Assembly: GCA_012840355.1 (NCBI GenBank)
Contig: DULN01000009.1
Location: 322,414-386,413 of the forward strand
Length of the DNA: 64,000 bases
Reading direction: 5' to 3'
Source: Clostridiales bacterium
GTDB lineage: Bacteria; Bacillota; Clostridia; Oscillospirales; CAG-272
Each line of letters opens with the position of its first letter. The first letter of the stretch is position 1. This document shows, piece after piece, positions 1 through 7,593 of this stretch. The notes below the pieces were generated by a model. That model was not told the origin of the DNA, made no database searches, and was given only the letters and a program-made list of their open reading frames with translations. The position numbers and the translations under genes are program-made.

Positions 1-1072
1 TTGCAATAGAAAGGGTCTGCGTCACGCCGCCGCAGTTGACCGTGAAAGTGTACGCAGAGGCATCAGGCAAATCCACCGAAATCGGGACAAGCGCGCGCAC
101 ATAGTCGCCGTCACGGTAGAATTTCGGCGTGTAGCCTATATCCGGGTCAGAAGAAAAGGTAATTTGCGAGATGTCGGTCACGTTTTTGCCCGTGAGCACT
201 ACAAATTCCCCGGGCTGGATCGAAGTTTCGCCGAGATAAAACACAGGCGCGGGCTTAACATTTGCCACAAACTCATATACCGCCTCGCCGAAAGCGCCGC
301 GCTCTTTATTCTCGTACCATTTTGCGGTAATGGTCACATTAAAGCTTGCGCCTTCTTCGAAATTAAACGAGGATATGTTCTCGTAAAGGTCGTCATAGAC
401 TGTCAGCCCGTCGCGCTTTATATTTACGAGCATATAATCAGGCTCCACCGTAAAGCGCAAATCGAGCCCGCCGAGTATTGTGATTTTCTGCGTCTGGGTG
501 GACGTCGGAACCTCTACCTCTTTATATACATTTCCATAGCTTAGGCACTGCCATGTCATCTCGGCAGGCAGTATCACCACCCCGCCATCGCCGAAATTCA
601 TCGTCGGCGGCGTCGATGCCGGGAACAGGCACATGCCGTATGACGACTGGATAAATTTCGAGGCTATATCCGCGGGGATTTTATATGCCTTGCCTGCGCC
701 GTCGACAAAATACGAGCTATCAGGGTCGGCTGAAAAATAATACCTATATGTAGTTGCAAGGTCGTAGCTGTAGTATACCGCCTTAAAATAGTCGGCGAAC
801 GTAAGCTGCTGCGGAAGGCTTCCCACAGGCTTTGATTTCTCGTTTAGGTTAAGAAAATACGTTAGCGCGCCGCCTTCGAATTCTTCTTCCAACGAGTCTG
901 TGGTGAAAGTAAATATAGTCCCATTAAGGTCCGTCAGCTCCAAGCGTGTGACGGCGCCCTCCCTAACAGGGGCGCGCCGGGCGGAGAAATATGACCATAC
1001 GCCTATATATGTTGGGACAAACAGCAGCACGACACAAATAGCCCAGATTAGTTTTTTCTTAAATCCAGCCAT
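1..1072 (-). CDS. Membrane-anchored protein, possible M23 peptidase N-terminal region (partial)
   Basis: An open frame starts at the ATG at 1070-1072 and runs off the left edge after about 357 codons without a stop. The first residues (MAGFKKKLIWAICVVLLF) form a positively charged N-terminus and one hydrophobic segment, so the protein is probably anchored with its bulk outside the cell. The rest is rich in aromatic and beta-forming residues; a stretch around residues 290-340 (PGEFVVLTGKNV, then DGDYVRALVPI) looks like a small beta-sandwich domain. From memory this layout resembles the N-terminal part of clostridial M23 metallopeptidases, whose catalytic domain would lie beyond the window; no catalytic motif is visible here, so the function is an inference. 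The ribosome site is weak (GGAGAGTGGATAAAATT before the ATG). Confidence 0.6.
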   Translation of the reverse strand, partial: MAGFKKKLIWAICVVLLFVPTYIGVWSYFSARRAPVREGAVTRLELTDLNGTIFTFTTDSLEEEFEGGALTYFLNLNEKSKPVGSLPQQLTFADYFKAVYYSYDLATTYRYYFSADPDSSYFVDGAGKAYKIPADIASKFIQSSYGMCLFPASTPPTMNFGDGGVVILPAEMTWQCLSYGNVYKEVEVPTSTQTQKITILGGLDLRFTVEPDYMLVNIKRDGLTVYDDLYENISSFNFEEGASFNVTITAKWYENKERGAFGEAVYEFVANVKPAPVFYLGETSIQPGEFVVLTGKNVTDISQITFSSDPDIGYTPKFYRDGDYVRALVPISVDLPDASAYTFTVNCGGVTQTLSIA

Positions 1073-1186
1073 AATTTTATCCACTCTCCGATATCGGAAA
1101 AAAGATCTATTGTTTCGGGCCTGTGCCGCGTATGGGGAATAAATACGCGCAAAAGATCCGAATAAGGCATTTTCACAAGGATGGGA

Positions 1187-1216
1187 GCTTGCCGGTTTAA
1201 TAAACGTCCGGCAAGC
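1187..1216 (-). terminator. Stem-loop downstream of the glycerol-1-phosphate dehydrogenase gene
   Basis: A perfect 9-bp inverted repeat (GCTTGCCGG and CCGGCAAGC) encloses a 12-base loop about 80 bases past the stop of the minus-strand gene. No clear T-run follows on the minus strand, so termination is plausible but not certain. Confidence 0.45.
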
Positions 1217-1294
1217 ATTTTGCGCTAATACCGGACAGATTTATGAATATTTATAATAACCTACAATTGATTATAACATACAGCATTTCTTATG

Positions 1295-2446
1295 TCAACC
1301 AATATGGCACAGTTTGAGCATTGTCACACGCCTACGCACATATGGCGCAAACTCAAGCGACTTTGATACAAACTCAGGCGTATCAGGCAAGCCGACCGAT
1401 GCAAGCGTCATCTTGCAGCCGCAGCTTGCCATAAGCCCACGCACAAAATCCGGCTCGGGCAGAAGGGATATAGCATTTTGAAGCTCGCCCTTTTTGTCGT
1501 CTAGCGTTTTTTGAGATAATCCCGAAAGCGGGTCTGGCAAGTTCTCGCGGATAATCCCATCCGTGAGCTTCCCGAATGCCGGCAAAAGGTACTCGCGCTC
1601 ATACCTGTTTTTACGCAGTATAAACTTCTCAAGCGACCTGTAACGATTAAGGAGCAAAAGGGTTGCGACCCCGACTTTTTCGCCATGCAGTGCAGCCGTC
1701 GGCTCGTTTATGCAGTGCATCTCCCAAAGGTGCGAGAGGTGGTGTTCCGAGCCGCTTGCCGGGCGGGAATTGCCGGCCGCCTGCATCGCAAGCCCGGACG
1801 TCACAAGCGCGCCCATAAGACGTACAGCGAATTCGCGCGAGCCGGGCTCGGCCTTTGCAACCTTTTCAAGCGCACTTTGCTCGAGGGCATAAATTTGGCC
1901 GTCTATCCGCTCGCCTATAACAATGTTAGCCACCCGCCAGTCGAAAAGGGATATGTATTTCCCAAGCATGTCCCCGACGCCGGCCGCCGAAAGGTTTGCC
2001 GGGGCGTGAGCAAATATTTCCGGCTCCGCGAAAAGCGCAACGGGAGGGGAAGAAGGGAAAGTCACCTTTTGCCCCGAGACCGTCATCGCTGCGACGCTAG
2101 AGGCGAACCCGTCGACGCTCGGCGCAGTGGGAAACGATATAAATGGAATCCCAAGTTCGTGCGCCGTATGCCGCACAAGGTCGTGAACGGTGCCCGAGCC
2201 TACCGCAATAAGGCATTTTTTCGCCGCGGCGCGCTCACTTAAGGGGGACGCAAGCTCGGGGTCGGCAATAACGTCGCCGGGGAAGGCAAAGCGTTCAATC
2301 CCGTCAAAAGCTTCTTTTGCGATCGGCTCGGTGTTTGTATCGCACACCGCAAGCACGGACTTTTCGGCAAAGTTTTGGCTTATGTACTTGCGTGCCGCGC
2401 GCGCGGCGCCGTCCCCTATCATAACTGGCGAGGTCGCGGTCTTCAT
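1295..2446 (-). CDS. sn-glycerol-1-phosphate dehydrogenase family protein (EgsA/AraM-like)
   Basis: The 383-residue protein belongs to the iron/zinc-dependent alcohol dehydrogenase-like superfamily. It carries the nucleotide-binding GSGTVHDLVR motif near residue 90, SVDGFASSVAAM, and the expected metal-ligand motifs: Asp in GVGDMLGKY, His in SEHHLSHLWEM and His in LHGEKVG. Family members reduce dihydroxyacetone phosphate to sn-glycerol-1-phosphate; in archaea this makes the lipid backbone, and in Firmicutes AraM/EgsA homologues make G1P for other lipids. An upstream in-frame ATG at 2464 exists, but the GGAGGG at 2454-2459 sits 7 bases before the ATG at 2446, which is therefore preferred. It is a single gene, facing away from the DUF4830 gene. 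The family call is firm; the physiological role is not shown by the neighbours. Confidence 0.88.
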   Translation of the reverse strand: MKTATSPVMIGDGAARAARKYISQNFAEKSVLAVCDTNTEPIAKEAFDGIERFAFPGDVIADPELASPLSERAAAKKCLIAVGSGTVHDLVRHTAHELGIPFISFPTAPSVDGFASSVAAMTVSGQKVTFPSSPPVALFAEPEIFAHAPANLSAAGVGDMLGKYISLFDWRVANIVIGERIDGQIYALEQSALEKVAKAEPGSREFAVRLMGALVTSGLAMQAAGNSRPASGSEHHLSHLWEMHCINEPTAALHGEKVGVATLLLLNRYRSLEKFILRKNRYEREYLLPAFGKLTDGIIRENLPDPLSGLSQKTLDDKKGELQNAISLLPEPDFVRGLMASCGCKMTLASVGLPDTPEFVSKSLEFAPYVRRRVTMLKLCHIG

Positions 2447-2553
2447 CTTGTTGCCCTCCAACATAAAAAATTTAAATAATCCTCACTGTTTATTCATAAA
2501 GTTGGGGTGCGAAAAATATATTTTTAGCAAACGATTATATCGGAGGATATGCC

Positions 2554-3051
2554 ATGTTTGTATATTCATTCAAAGCCTCGACGCTGAAATTTGCCGGTAT
2601 AGCGGCGCTTTCGCTTGTACTGCTCATAGTTTTGATTGCGGTAATACCCTCCGTAGGCTCGGGCTCGGCAGACAATTCCGAAGGTGTGAAGGCCGCAGCC
2701 GCCTCTATAAACTACGACAAAATCAAAACCAACGAGGACCGCATCGCATTTTTAGCGCAATTTGGCTGGGAAGTCGAGCCGGAGCCAGCCGAAGAGGCGA
2801 CGGTCACAATCCCGTCCGAGTTCGACAGGGTATTTGCTAGCTACAACGAGCTGCAAAAGCGCCAAGGGCTTGATCTGTCAAGGTATAAGCGCAAGGAACT
2901 GACGCGCTACACCTACATAGTTAAAAACTATCCAAACTATGACGGCGTCGTATACGCTAACCTGCTTATTTACCGCAACAGGGTGGTCGGCGGCGACATC
3001 TGCTCGGCCGACGTAAACGGGTTTTTGCACGGGTTTAGAAAAGAAGGCTAA
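2554..3051 (+). CDS. DUF4830-like membrane-anchored protein
   Basis: This 165-residue protein has one N-terminal membrane segment (about residues 13-34) followed by an extracytoplasmic domain. The soluble part has RIAFLAQFGWEVEPEP, an IPSEFD motif and YPNYDGVVYANLLIYRNRVVGGDI, which I recognise as the pattern of the DUF4830 family common in Clostridia. No enzymatic motif is visible and the function is unknown. The start is well supported: GGAGG at 2542-2546 lies 7 bases before the ATG. The gene stands alone, followed by an intrinsic terminator at 3143-3178, and divergent from the dehydrogenase gene to its left. Confidence 0.75.
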   Translation: MFVYSFKASTLKFAGIAALSLVLLIVLIAVIPSVGSGSADNSEGVKAAAASINYDKIKTNEDRIAFLAQFGWEVEPEPAEEATVTIPSEFDRVFASYNELQKRQGLDLSRYKRKELTRYTYIVKNYPNYDGVVYANLLIYRNRVVGGDICSADVNGFLHGFRKEG

Positions 3052-3142
3052 AAGAAATAGCCCTAAGGTTTCCCGTATTTTTTAAAATTTCCTCCTAAAC
3101 TATATTAGCACATCGGCATGCCGGCTGCAACAGCCGGCGCCG

Positions 3143-3178
3143 AAATCCGCCCGCCGGGCAAAAGTCCGGCGGATTTTT
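3143..3178 (+). terminator. Intrinsic terminator after the DUF4830-like gene
   Basis: AAATCCGCC at 3143-3151 pairs with GGCGGATTT at 3168-3176 and is followed by a T-run. A second small hairpin (GCCGGCTG, CAA, CAGCCGGC) lies just upstream at about 3120-3138. Confidence 0.75.
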
Positions 3179-3265
3179 CTGCAGCTTCGGAGCGCATATC
3201 GCCGGATAAGCCGGCATATATAATCATTGAAAAGCTGCAAAATCTATGCTTTTCGGAGGACGAGT

Positions 3266-4528
3266 ATGAAACGTCGCAAAAAGATAAAAATATTCTCACT
3301 GGCGCTTTGCGCGGTGATGCTTCTTTCCCTTCCTTCGGCCGTTTATGCGTCGCCGCCGGGCGAAGAAGCTTACATATCACAAGGCGAAATCGCGCTGCAT
3401 GCATACGCGGATGAAACAGGCGGAGCCGTGGAGGAAAACGCGCTGCCGGCGGCACAGCCTTTCACGCTCGAGCTCGAGACGCCTTCTTACATACTGATGG
3501 AAGCCGAAACCGGGCGGGTTCTTTGCGAGAAAAACGCCGACATGCAGCTACCCCCCGCGTCGGTCACAAAAATAATGACGCTGCTGCTCGTTATGGAAGC
3601 GCTCGACAGCGGCATGATAAAGCTTACCGACATGGTCCCGGTAAGCGAGGAAGCCGCGAGCAAAGGCGGCTCGCAGATTTACCTTGAGGTCGGCGAAGAG
3701 ATGTCTGTCGAAGAGTTGCTCAAGGCGGTGGTCATCGCCTCGGCAAACGACGCCTCGGTCGCGCTTGCCGAATACATCGCAGGAAGCGAGCAAGCCTTTG
3801 TCGACCGCATGAACAAGCGCGCACAGGAGCTCGGCATGGAAAACACGCATTTTGAAAACTGCACCGGGCTCGACGACACCGTCGTCAACCTTACCACCGC
3901 ACGCGATATTGCGATTATGTCGCGCGAGCTGCTAAAGCACAAAAAGATACTCGACTATACCACAATATGGATGGACACGGTGAGAAACGGCACGTTCGGG
4001 CTGACAAATACCAACCGGCTGATACGCTTCTACAACGGCGCGAACGGGCTGAAAACCGGCTCGACTGCGAAAGCCAAGTTCTGCATTAGCGCGACTGCGT
4101 TGCGCGACGGCATGCAGCTCATCGCGGTGATTATGGCCGCGCCCTCGCGCGACAGCCGCAACGAATCCGCAAAGAAGCTGCTTGATTACGGCTTTGCAAA
4201 CTACGCGTACCTCACCCGCGAAAAAGGGTCTGCCGGCCCCATTAGGGTGCTTGGCGGTATCGCATCCCAGTGCGACACGTCCTACGACTCGTTCGGCGTC
4301 GTCGTAGAAAAGTCAGCCGGCACAAACCTTGAAGCTAAAATCGAGCTTCCCGAGGCAATCCCCGCTCCTGTGAAAGAGGGCGAGATAATCGGCCGCATCG
4401 AGTACAGCCTAAATGGCGAGGTGCTCGGCGAGGTACCCATCCGCGCCGCCGAGTCGGTTGACAAGATCAGCTACTTCGGCGTGCTCGGCAGGCTCGCAGC
4501 GAAATTCTTCCTTAGCGGAAACAGCTAA
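3266..4528 (+). CDS. dacF: D-alanyl-D-alanine carboxypeptidase (DacF/PBP5 type)
   Basis: This is a serine DD-carboxypeptidase of 420 residues that trims the terminal D-Ala from peptidoglycan stem peptides outside the membrane. A signal peptide (MKRRKKIKIFSLALCAVMLL, cleavage near VYA-SP) leads into the transpeptidase fold with all three active-site motifs: S99-V-T-K102, S159-A-N161 and K263-T-G265. A smaller C-terminal beta domain follows, as in PBP5-like enzymes; the last residues (FGVLGRLAAKFFL) could form an amphipathic membrane-binding helix. The ATG at 3266 is chosen because CGGAGGA lies 5 bases upstream and a signal peptide begins there; an earlier frame-open start at 3227 has neither. 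The gene is monocistronic, ahead of pgi, which has its own promoter. Confidence 0.94.
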   Translation: MKRRKKIKIFSLALCAVMLLSLPSAVYASPPGEEAYISQGEIALHAYADETGGAVEENALPAAQPFTLELETPSYILMEAETGRVLCEKNADMQLPPASVTKIMTLLLVMEALDSGMIKLTDMVPVSEEAASKGGSQIYLEVGEEMSVEELLKAVVIASANDASVALAEYIAGSEQAFVDRMNKRAQELGMENTHFENCTGLDDTVVNLTTARDIAIMSRELLKHKKILDYTTIWMDTVRNGTFGLTNTNRLIRFYNGANGLKTGSTAKAKFCISATALRDGMQLIAVIMAAPSRDSRNESAKKLLDYGFANYAYLTREKGSAGPIRVLGGIASQCDTSYDSFGVVVEKSAGTNLEAKIELPEAIPAPVKEGEIIGRIEYSLNGEVLGEVPIRAAESVDKISYFGVLGRLAAKFFLSGNS

Positions 4529-4610
4529 GCAGCACCCGAGCGTAAATTTGCGTCAAAAATATGTTAATATATTGTGCATACACATTTTATAGATTATTCA
4601 TATATAGGAC

Positions 4611-4639
4611 TTGTTAAAAAGCTGTTTTTGAAATATAAT
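4611..4639 (+). promoter_or_regulatory. Sigma-A promoter for pgi
   Basis: TTGTTA at 4611-4616 and a perfect TATAAT at 4634-4639 are separated by 17 bases. The expected transcription start near 4646 excludes the in-frame upstream start at 4574 and supports translation from 4679. Confidence 0.8.
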
Positions 4640-4678
4640 AAGTTTGGAATAATATCAAAAAAGCGAAGGCAGCGAAAA

Positions 4679-6049
4679 ATGGCACTCAAATTAATTGACT
4701 TTTATACCCGTGGTTTTATATCCGGTGCGGATTTTGATGCCATCGCGCCGGAAATAGAGTCGGCGTGCGCAAAAATACGAGAAAGGTGCGGCGCCGGCTC
4801 TGATTTTCTGGGCTGGGTTGACCTGCCCGAACGCTATAAAACAGATCCCTCCGCGATAGAGGAGCTGGCGGAGATCAAAAAAGCGGCGGAAAAAATCCGC
4901 TCGATGTGCGATATTTTCATCGTCATCGGCATCGGCGGCTCGTATCTCGGAGCTAGGGCTGCGATCGAGTTTATCCGCTCGCAACAGTACAACATTCTCC
5001 CCGGCAGCGGGCCGCAAATCTATTTTGCGGGCAACAGTTTGTCGACTTTTGACACCACAAATCTAATAAAGCTCTGTTCCGACGAGAACAAAAACGTATG
5101 CGTAAACGTTATCTCTAAGTCCGGCAAAACCACCGAGCCAGCAGTCGCGTTCCGCATATTCAGGGAGCTGCTCGAGCGCCGCTACGGCGAAGAAGGCGCG
5201 CGCGAACGTATTTATGTGACGACCGACCGCGCCAAGGGCAAACTGTTGCAGCTTGCCCGCGAAAAAGGCTATAAGACCTTCGTCGTACCCGATGATGTAG
5301 GAGGACGCTATTCTGTCCTGACCCCCGTAGGGCTTTTGCCGATTGCGGTCGCCGGGATTGACATCGACGCCATGCTCGAAGGCGCCAGCGCGGCGCGCGA
5401 GGACGCGCTTAAGCCCGGCTCCGACGCCGTAAAATACGCGGCGCTGCGCAACCTGCTTTTGCGTTCCGGCAAGCAAGTTGAAATTTTCGCCTCGTATGAG
5501 AGCCGCATGGCGATGGTCGCCGAATGGTGGAAACAGCTTTACGGCGAAAGCGAAGGCAAAGACGGCAAAGGGCTTTACCCCGCCTCGGTCATTTTCTCCA
5601 CTGACCTGCACTCGCTTGGCCAATATATCCAAGAAGGCACACGCAATATATTTGAAACGGTGCTTTATATAAAAAATTCCGCACCAGATCTGCCTATACC
5701 AGCTGACCCGGGCGACGTTGACGGGCTGAGCTTCCTTGAAGGCAAGCCGCTCGAGTTTATCTCGAAAAACGCATTCCTCGCGACTTTGCTCGCGCATTAT
5801 GAAGGCGGAGTGCCCAACATAGTGCTCACGCTCGACTCAGCCGACGAGTATAACCTCGGCTACCTTTTCTACTTCTTCGAGTATGCCTGCGCGGTCTCCG
5901 GCTATATACTCGGCGTCAATCCGTTCGACCAGCCTGGCGTCGAAGCATACAAAAACAACATGTACGCGCTGCTCGGAATGCCCGGCGCAGAAAACGAGGC
6001 GCGCCGGCAGGCGCTTTTACAGCGGCTCGAGTCTGCCAGCATCTTTTGA
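4679..6049 (+). CDS. pgi: Glucose-6-phosphate isomerase
   Basis: The 456-residue protein interconverts glucose-6-phosphate and fructose-6-phosphate in cytosolic glycolysis. It has the SIS-type sugar-phosphate fold, with [10 protein letters not shown] around residues 80-90, [13 protein letters not shown], and the conserved [12 protein letters not shown] and QYIQEG segments seen in Firmicutes enzymes of about 450 residues. The ATG at 4679 gives the normal family length and lies downstream of the promoter; its ribosome site is weak (GCGAAGG). The small P-loop gene follows after 71 bases and may be co-transcribed, since no terminator is visible between them. Confidence 0.96.
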   Translation: MALKLIDFYTRGFISGADFDAIAPEIESACAKIRERCGAGSDFLGWVDLPERYKTDPSAIEELAEIKKAAEKIRSMCDIFIVIGIGGSYLGARAAIEFIRSQQYNILPGSGPQIYFAGNSLSTFDTTNLIKLCSDENKNVCVNVISKSGKTTEPAVAFRIFRELLERRYGEEGARERIYVTTDRAKGKLLQLAREKGYKTFVVPDDVGGRYSVLTPVGLLPIAVAGIDIDAMLEGASAAREDALKPGSDAVKYAALRNLLLRSGKQVEIFASYESRMAMVAEWWKQLYGESEGKDGKGLYPASVIFSTDLHSLGQYIQEGTRNIFETVLYIKNSAPDLPIPADPGDVDGLSFLEGKPLEFISKNAFLATLLAHYEGGVPNIVLTLDSADEYNLGYLFYFFEYACAVSGYILGVNPFDQPGVEAYKNNMYALLGMPGAENEARRQALLQRLESASIF

Positions 6050-6120
6050 GCCCCGCGCGACGGCGCAACCATCCAAGCGTGCACCTCGCGTAATAATAAC
6101 ATTTTATGGAGGATATATCA

Positions 6121-6528
6121 ATGCTCAAATTAATTGTCGGCGTGAAAGGTTCCGGTAAGACCAAGACCCTGATCGAGCTTGCCAACGAAGCCGTATCTAA
6201 GTCAAACGGCGACGTTATCTGCATCGAGAAGGGTACTAAGCTTATCCACGAAATCAAATACCAAGCCAGGCTCATCGACACGGACGAGTTTGGTATCAGT
6301 TCTGCCGATGAACTATATGGCTTCATCGCCGGCGTCTATGCCTCCAATAGGGACGTAACCGATATCTTTATCGACTCGGCACTTAAAATTTGCGCCTGCC
6401 CGATTGACGTTTTTGAAGCATTTATCGACCGTGTCGCCGCATTCGCGGAAAAGCACGGCATAAACTTTGTCATAACATCATCTATCCCCGCCGGCGAGCT
6501 TACGCCCGGGCTTGCCAAGTACGTATAA
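6121..6528 (+). CDS. Small P-loop NTPase-like protein of unknown function
   Basis: The product is 135 residues with a clear Walker A motif (GVKGSGKT) near residues 6-13, followed by a short alpha/beta domain. An IDTDEF segment and FIDSALKI could include a Walker B-like acidic strand, but I cannot assign a partner motif with confidence. There is no signal peptide, so it is cytosolic. The start at 6121 is set by GGAGG at 6108-6112, 8 bases upstream. It could be a minimal kinase or a regulatory ATPase; I do not recognise the family. It lies between pgi and the cysteine-rich gene, which has a 140-base leader of its own. Confidence 0.7.
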   Translation: MLKLIVGVKGSGKTKTLIELANEAVSKSNGDVICIEKGTKLIHEIKYQARLIDTDEFGISSADELYGFIAGVYASNRDVTDIFIDSALKICACPIDVFEAFIDRVAAFAEKHGINFVITSSIPAGELTPGLAKYV

Positions 6529-6588
6529 CGAAAAACCGATAAACTTTTATAGCATCTCCCGCATATTATGTTATGGAAAGATACCGAT

Positions 6589-6657
6589 ACGCGGTAAAAC
6601 CGCGTGAGCGGAATCTCATCGCGGCAACCAGAAAGCCGCGGAAGTAATATGAGGGAG
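6589..6657 (+). promoter_or_regulatory. Structured leader of the cysteine-rich protein gene
   Basis: Two hairpins precede the start codon. The first is ACGCGG (6589-6594), loop TAAAA, CCGCGT (6600-6605). The second is nested: CTCAT (6615-6619) pairs with ATGAG (6649-6653), enclosing CGCGGC (6620-6625) paired with GCCGCG (6635-6640). The distal strand of the outer stem overlaps the start of the ribosome site GAGGGAG (6651-6657), so folding could limit translation. I do not match it to a known riboswitch class; the regulatory role is inference. Confidence 0.45.
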
Positions 6658-6668
6658 ATGAATAAATA

Positions 6669-7490
6669 ATGGCTGATAACAGAAGCTATCCGCCTGTAGG
6701 CGGCTCTGTCGGCCGCGAAGTCGTCTGCATCGACACTAACCGCGTGCTTGACAGCTGCCGCGATAAGGATTGCTTCGAAAACGTAAAGGTGTTTTTGACC
6801 AATTTCGGTCAAGATGTCATCAACAAAGCAAGCGACGTCCGCGTAAGGGACGCATGCATTATCGGGGCCGACGTTACGATTGAACCCATCCAGTTCAATC
6901 GCGGCTTTTATACCGTCAGATGCCGTTTTTACGTTAAAGTGTTCTGCGATGTCTGCGCCGGAGGGGGCAACCAAAACAAGGTCATTCCCATCGAAGGCAT
7001 CGCGGTATGCGAAAAGAAGGCGGTCCTTTACGGCGGCGAAGGCTGCGTAAACATTTTCAGAAGCGATGGGCTCTGCGGATTCTGCATGGGTACGAAGTTC
7101 GGCGAACCCGCAAACAACTTGCCTACCGCGATTGTCGAGACCGTCGACCCGGTTGTGCTTGACGCTAAAATCTGCGACAAGCCTCGCGAGTTCTATTGTT
7201 GCTGCTGCTGTGTGGGCGATATCCCCGACAGTGTATGCAGCACTGTCAGCGGTCCACTGGTAGACGCCACCGACGACGACCGTAACCTCTACGTGACGCT
7301 CGGATTCTTCACGGTCATTTTGGTCGTGCGTCCCGGCCAGTACTTGGTCAACGCGGCAGAGTACAGCGTGCCCGATAAGGTATGCCGCTCGTACGACGCC
7401 GAAGATCCGTGCGCGCTCTTCGAAAAGATGGCCTTCCCGGTGCAGGAGTTCACACCCTGCAACACCAAACCACTGGGCTACAATACATAA
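6669..7490 (+). CDS. Conserved cysteine-rich protein of unknown function
   Basis: The 273-residue protein has no signal peptide or membrane segment and is unusually rich in cysteine, including five in a row (FYCCCCCVGD) near residue 180 and CIDTNRVLDSCRDKDC near residues 20-35. Its even beta-rich texture (FYTVRCRFYVKVFCDVC) suggests a repeated beta-sandwich. The opening motif resembles cysteine-rich proteins I have seen in Ruminococcaceae genomes, which are unassigned; a role in a spore or cell envelope layer is possible but not shown. The ATG at 6669 follows GAGGGAG with 11 bases between, a little long; another ATG at 6658 is out of frame. A structured leader precedes it and a strong terminator at 7512-7542 follows. 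Confidence 0.75.
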   Translation: MADNRSYPPVGGSVGREVVCIDTNRVLDSCRDKDCFENVKVFLTNFGQDVINKASDVRVRDACIIGADVTIEPIQFNRGFYTVRCRFYVKVFCDVCAGGGNQNKVIPIEGIAVCEKKAVLYGGEGCVNIFRSDGLCGFCMGTKFGEPANNLPTAIVETVDPVVLDAKICDKPREFYCCCCCVGDIPDSVCSTVSGPLVDATDDDRNLYVTLGFFTVILVVRPGQYLVNAAEYSVPDKVCRSYDAEDPCALFEKMAFPVQEFTPCNTKPLGYNT

Positions 7491-7511
7491 AGTAGCTTGA
7501 CCTTTAATAAT

Positions 7512-7542
7512 GCGCGCCGCCAAACGGCGCGCTGCCTTTTTT
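7512..7542 (+). terminator. Intrinsic terminator after the cysteine-rich protein gene
   Basis: GCGCGCCG (7512-7519) pairs perfectly with CGGCGCGC (7525-7532) around a 5-base loop, followed by TGCC and six T residues. Confidence 0.9.
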
Positions 7543-7546
7543 GCGC

Positions 7547-7583
7547 AAAAAAGCGCCGGGACCGAACTTCGGTCACCGGCGCT
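7547..7583 (-). terminator. Intrinsic terminator after the SLH-like surface protein gene
   Basis: Read on the minus strand, AGCGCCGG (7576-7583) pairs with CCGGCGCT (7552-7559), enclosing an inner GACCGAA/TTCGGTC hairpin, and ends in a run of six T (A at 7547-7552). It converges with the terminator at 7512-7542. Confidence 0.88.
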
Positions 7584-7593
7584 GTCTTTTAGC

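Noticed and set aside
4574..4678. Extended N-terminus for glucose-6-phosphate isomerase
   Set aside because: The promoter boxes lie inside it, and the downstream ATG gives the normal family length.
6336..7523. Long minus-strand frame of 395 codons opposite the P-loop and cysteine-rich genes
   Set aside because: It lies wholly opposite genes with proper ribosome sites, has none of its own and gives an unrecognisable protein.
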